From assembly GCF_000802185.1 (NCBI RefSeq), contig NZ_KN676113.1, positions 1,318,607 through 1,382,606 on the forward strand: DNA of 64,000 nt, given 5' to 3'. Below, in pieces: positions 63,434 to 64,000 of this stretch (its first letter is position 1; each line of letters starts with the position of its first letter). Source of the stretch: Belnapia sp. F-4-1 (GTDB taxonomy: Bacteria > Pseudomonadota > Alphaproteobacteria > Acetobacterales > Acetobacteraceae). The position numbers were made by a program, and so were the translations under genes. The notes below the pieces were generated by a model that saw nothing but the letters and a program-made list of their open reading frames with translations, was not told the DNA's origin and ran no database searches.

Positions 63434-64000
63434 TCAGGACTTCTGCAGGTTGAAGAACAGCGGGAAGCCTTCGATCAGGCCGGTGACGTTGCTGCGGAAG
63501 GCGGTGGGCGGCGTGTAGGCACCGGTCGGCAGGTAGGGGACGTCCTCGAAGGCCTGGAGCTGGATCTGCTCGGTGATGCGCTTCTGCTCGGCAAGACCAT
63601 CGGCGGCGAGGAATTGCTCGCGCAGCGCCTCGATCTTCGGCAGGTCGGGCCAGCCGGAGGTGCCGGCCCGGCCGGGTCCGCGCACATAGGATTGCGTCGC
63701 CGGGTTCAGCGCGATGATGCCGGGGATATAGTTGCACCAGGCGCTCCAGCCGCCCTTGTCGAGCCCGTCGCGGTTGTTCATCACCCGGCTGGCGACCGAG
63801 CCCCAGTCGGAGGCCTGGTAGTCGAGGTTGATGCCGACCCGGCGGAACATGTCGCCGGCGATCTCGCTCATGGAGTTCAGCGCGACGAGGTCGGTCGGAA
63901 CGGACAGCACCACCTTCTCGCCCTTGTAGCCGGCCGCCTGGAGGTTGCGCTTGACCTTCTCGTAGTCCGGCGCGCCCGCCATCGTCTCCAGCCCCGCCTC
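63434..64000 (-). CDS. ABC transporter substrate-binding protein, family 5, 5' end outside window
   Basis: Only the C-terminal 188 residues are visible. VVLSVPTDLVALNSMSEIAG and DMFRRVGINLDYQASDWGSV, with IQLQAFEDVPYLPTGAYTPP, are typical of the dipeptide/oligopeptide/nickel binding proteins of family 5 (SBP_bac_5). The protein would bring a peptide-like or other organic ligand to a permease outside the window. It is upstream of the dimethylformamidase-like gene and co-directional with it. Confidence 0.88.
   Translation of the reverse strand, partial: EAGLETMAGAPDYEKVKRNLQAAGYKGEKVVLSVPTDLVALNSMSEIAGDMFRRVGINLDYQASDWGSVASRVMNNRDGLDKGGWSAWCNYIPGIIALNPATQSYVRGPGRAGTSGWPDLPKIEALREQFLAADGLAEQKRITEQIQLQAFEDVPYLPTGAYTPPTAFRSNVTGLIEGFPLFFNLQKS

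Noticed and set aside
1-64000. CRISPR arrays, rRNA and tRNA genes
   Set aside because: No regularly spaced repeats, no rRNA-like blocks and no tRNA T-arm consensus were noticed anywhere; a dedicated RNA scan was not possible here.

Overview
The window is uniformly GC-rich, with short intergenic gaps, many 1-11 bp gene overlaps and GTG/TTG starts. Fused cellulose synthase AB, amide/urea-type ABC importers, Tat-exported binding proteins and orphan TRAP-type binding proteins together suggest an alphaproteobacterium, most likely Acetobacteraceae of the Roseomonas type. This assignment is inferred from gene content, not from a marker gene.

Layout. (1) 1-14263, all + strand: an amide-use block with three amidase-signature enzymes (the first cut by the window edge), one acetamidase/formamidase and two complete five-component urea/amide-type ABC importers. 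The importers would bring in amides or ureas for the cytoplasmic amidases to release ammonium. (2) 14264-16740: a decayed glutamine-amidotransferase fragment, then a minus-strand trio of MarR regulator, secreted protein and CxxC redoxin. The trio is driven by a clear, apparently leaderless promoter with a palindrome in its spacer. (3) 17232-25800: a GH43-like protein with a helical insertion, a stand-alone molybdopterin oxidoreductase, a DUF1810 protein, a MaoC-type hot-dog protein, a GMC oxidoreductase and alanine dehydrogenase. (4) 25800-32620: a gene-poor stretch, about half coding, with HU, a coiled-coil protein, a CoA transferase, a 68-residue protein, an orphan TRAP binding protein and the remains of IS5-like and IS66 transposases. 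(5) 32622-35007: LysR regulator divergent from an NmrA-type reductase and a DUF1857 protein.

(6) 35046-44624: a cellulose operon on the minus strand (Pro/Ala-rich leader protein, bcsQ, fused bcsAB, bcsC) with no cellulase or bcsD beside it. (7) 44871-45716: a 45-residue membrane peptide and a VTT-domain membrane protein that has no ATG, GTG or TTG start. (8) 45701-49493: a tightly coupled catabolic operon of flavin monooxygenase, two alpha/beta hydrolases and a short-chain dehydrogenase. (9) 49604-54839: phospholipid genes psd-pssA, a LysM protein, a membrane protein, cytochrome b561, a 25-residue membrane peptide and a lipoprotein. (10) 54846-56998: TauD-type dioxygenase, AraC regulator and DUF2000 protein. 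(11) 57069-59274: FucU mutarotase, aldo/keto reductase and amidohydrolase, which fit oxidative L-fucose use. (12) 59408-61650: a Fur-box-like site and a TonB siderophore receptor. (13) 61741-64000: an N,N-dimethylformamidase-like protein and a truncated peptide-type ABC binding protein.

No rRNA, tRNA or CRISPR array was recognised. The best candidates for novelty are the leaderless MarR promoter/operator with a Cys-rich regulator tail, the VTT gene without a canonical start, the GH43 protein with its insertion, and the cellulose operon leader protein.
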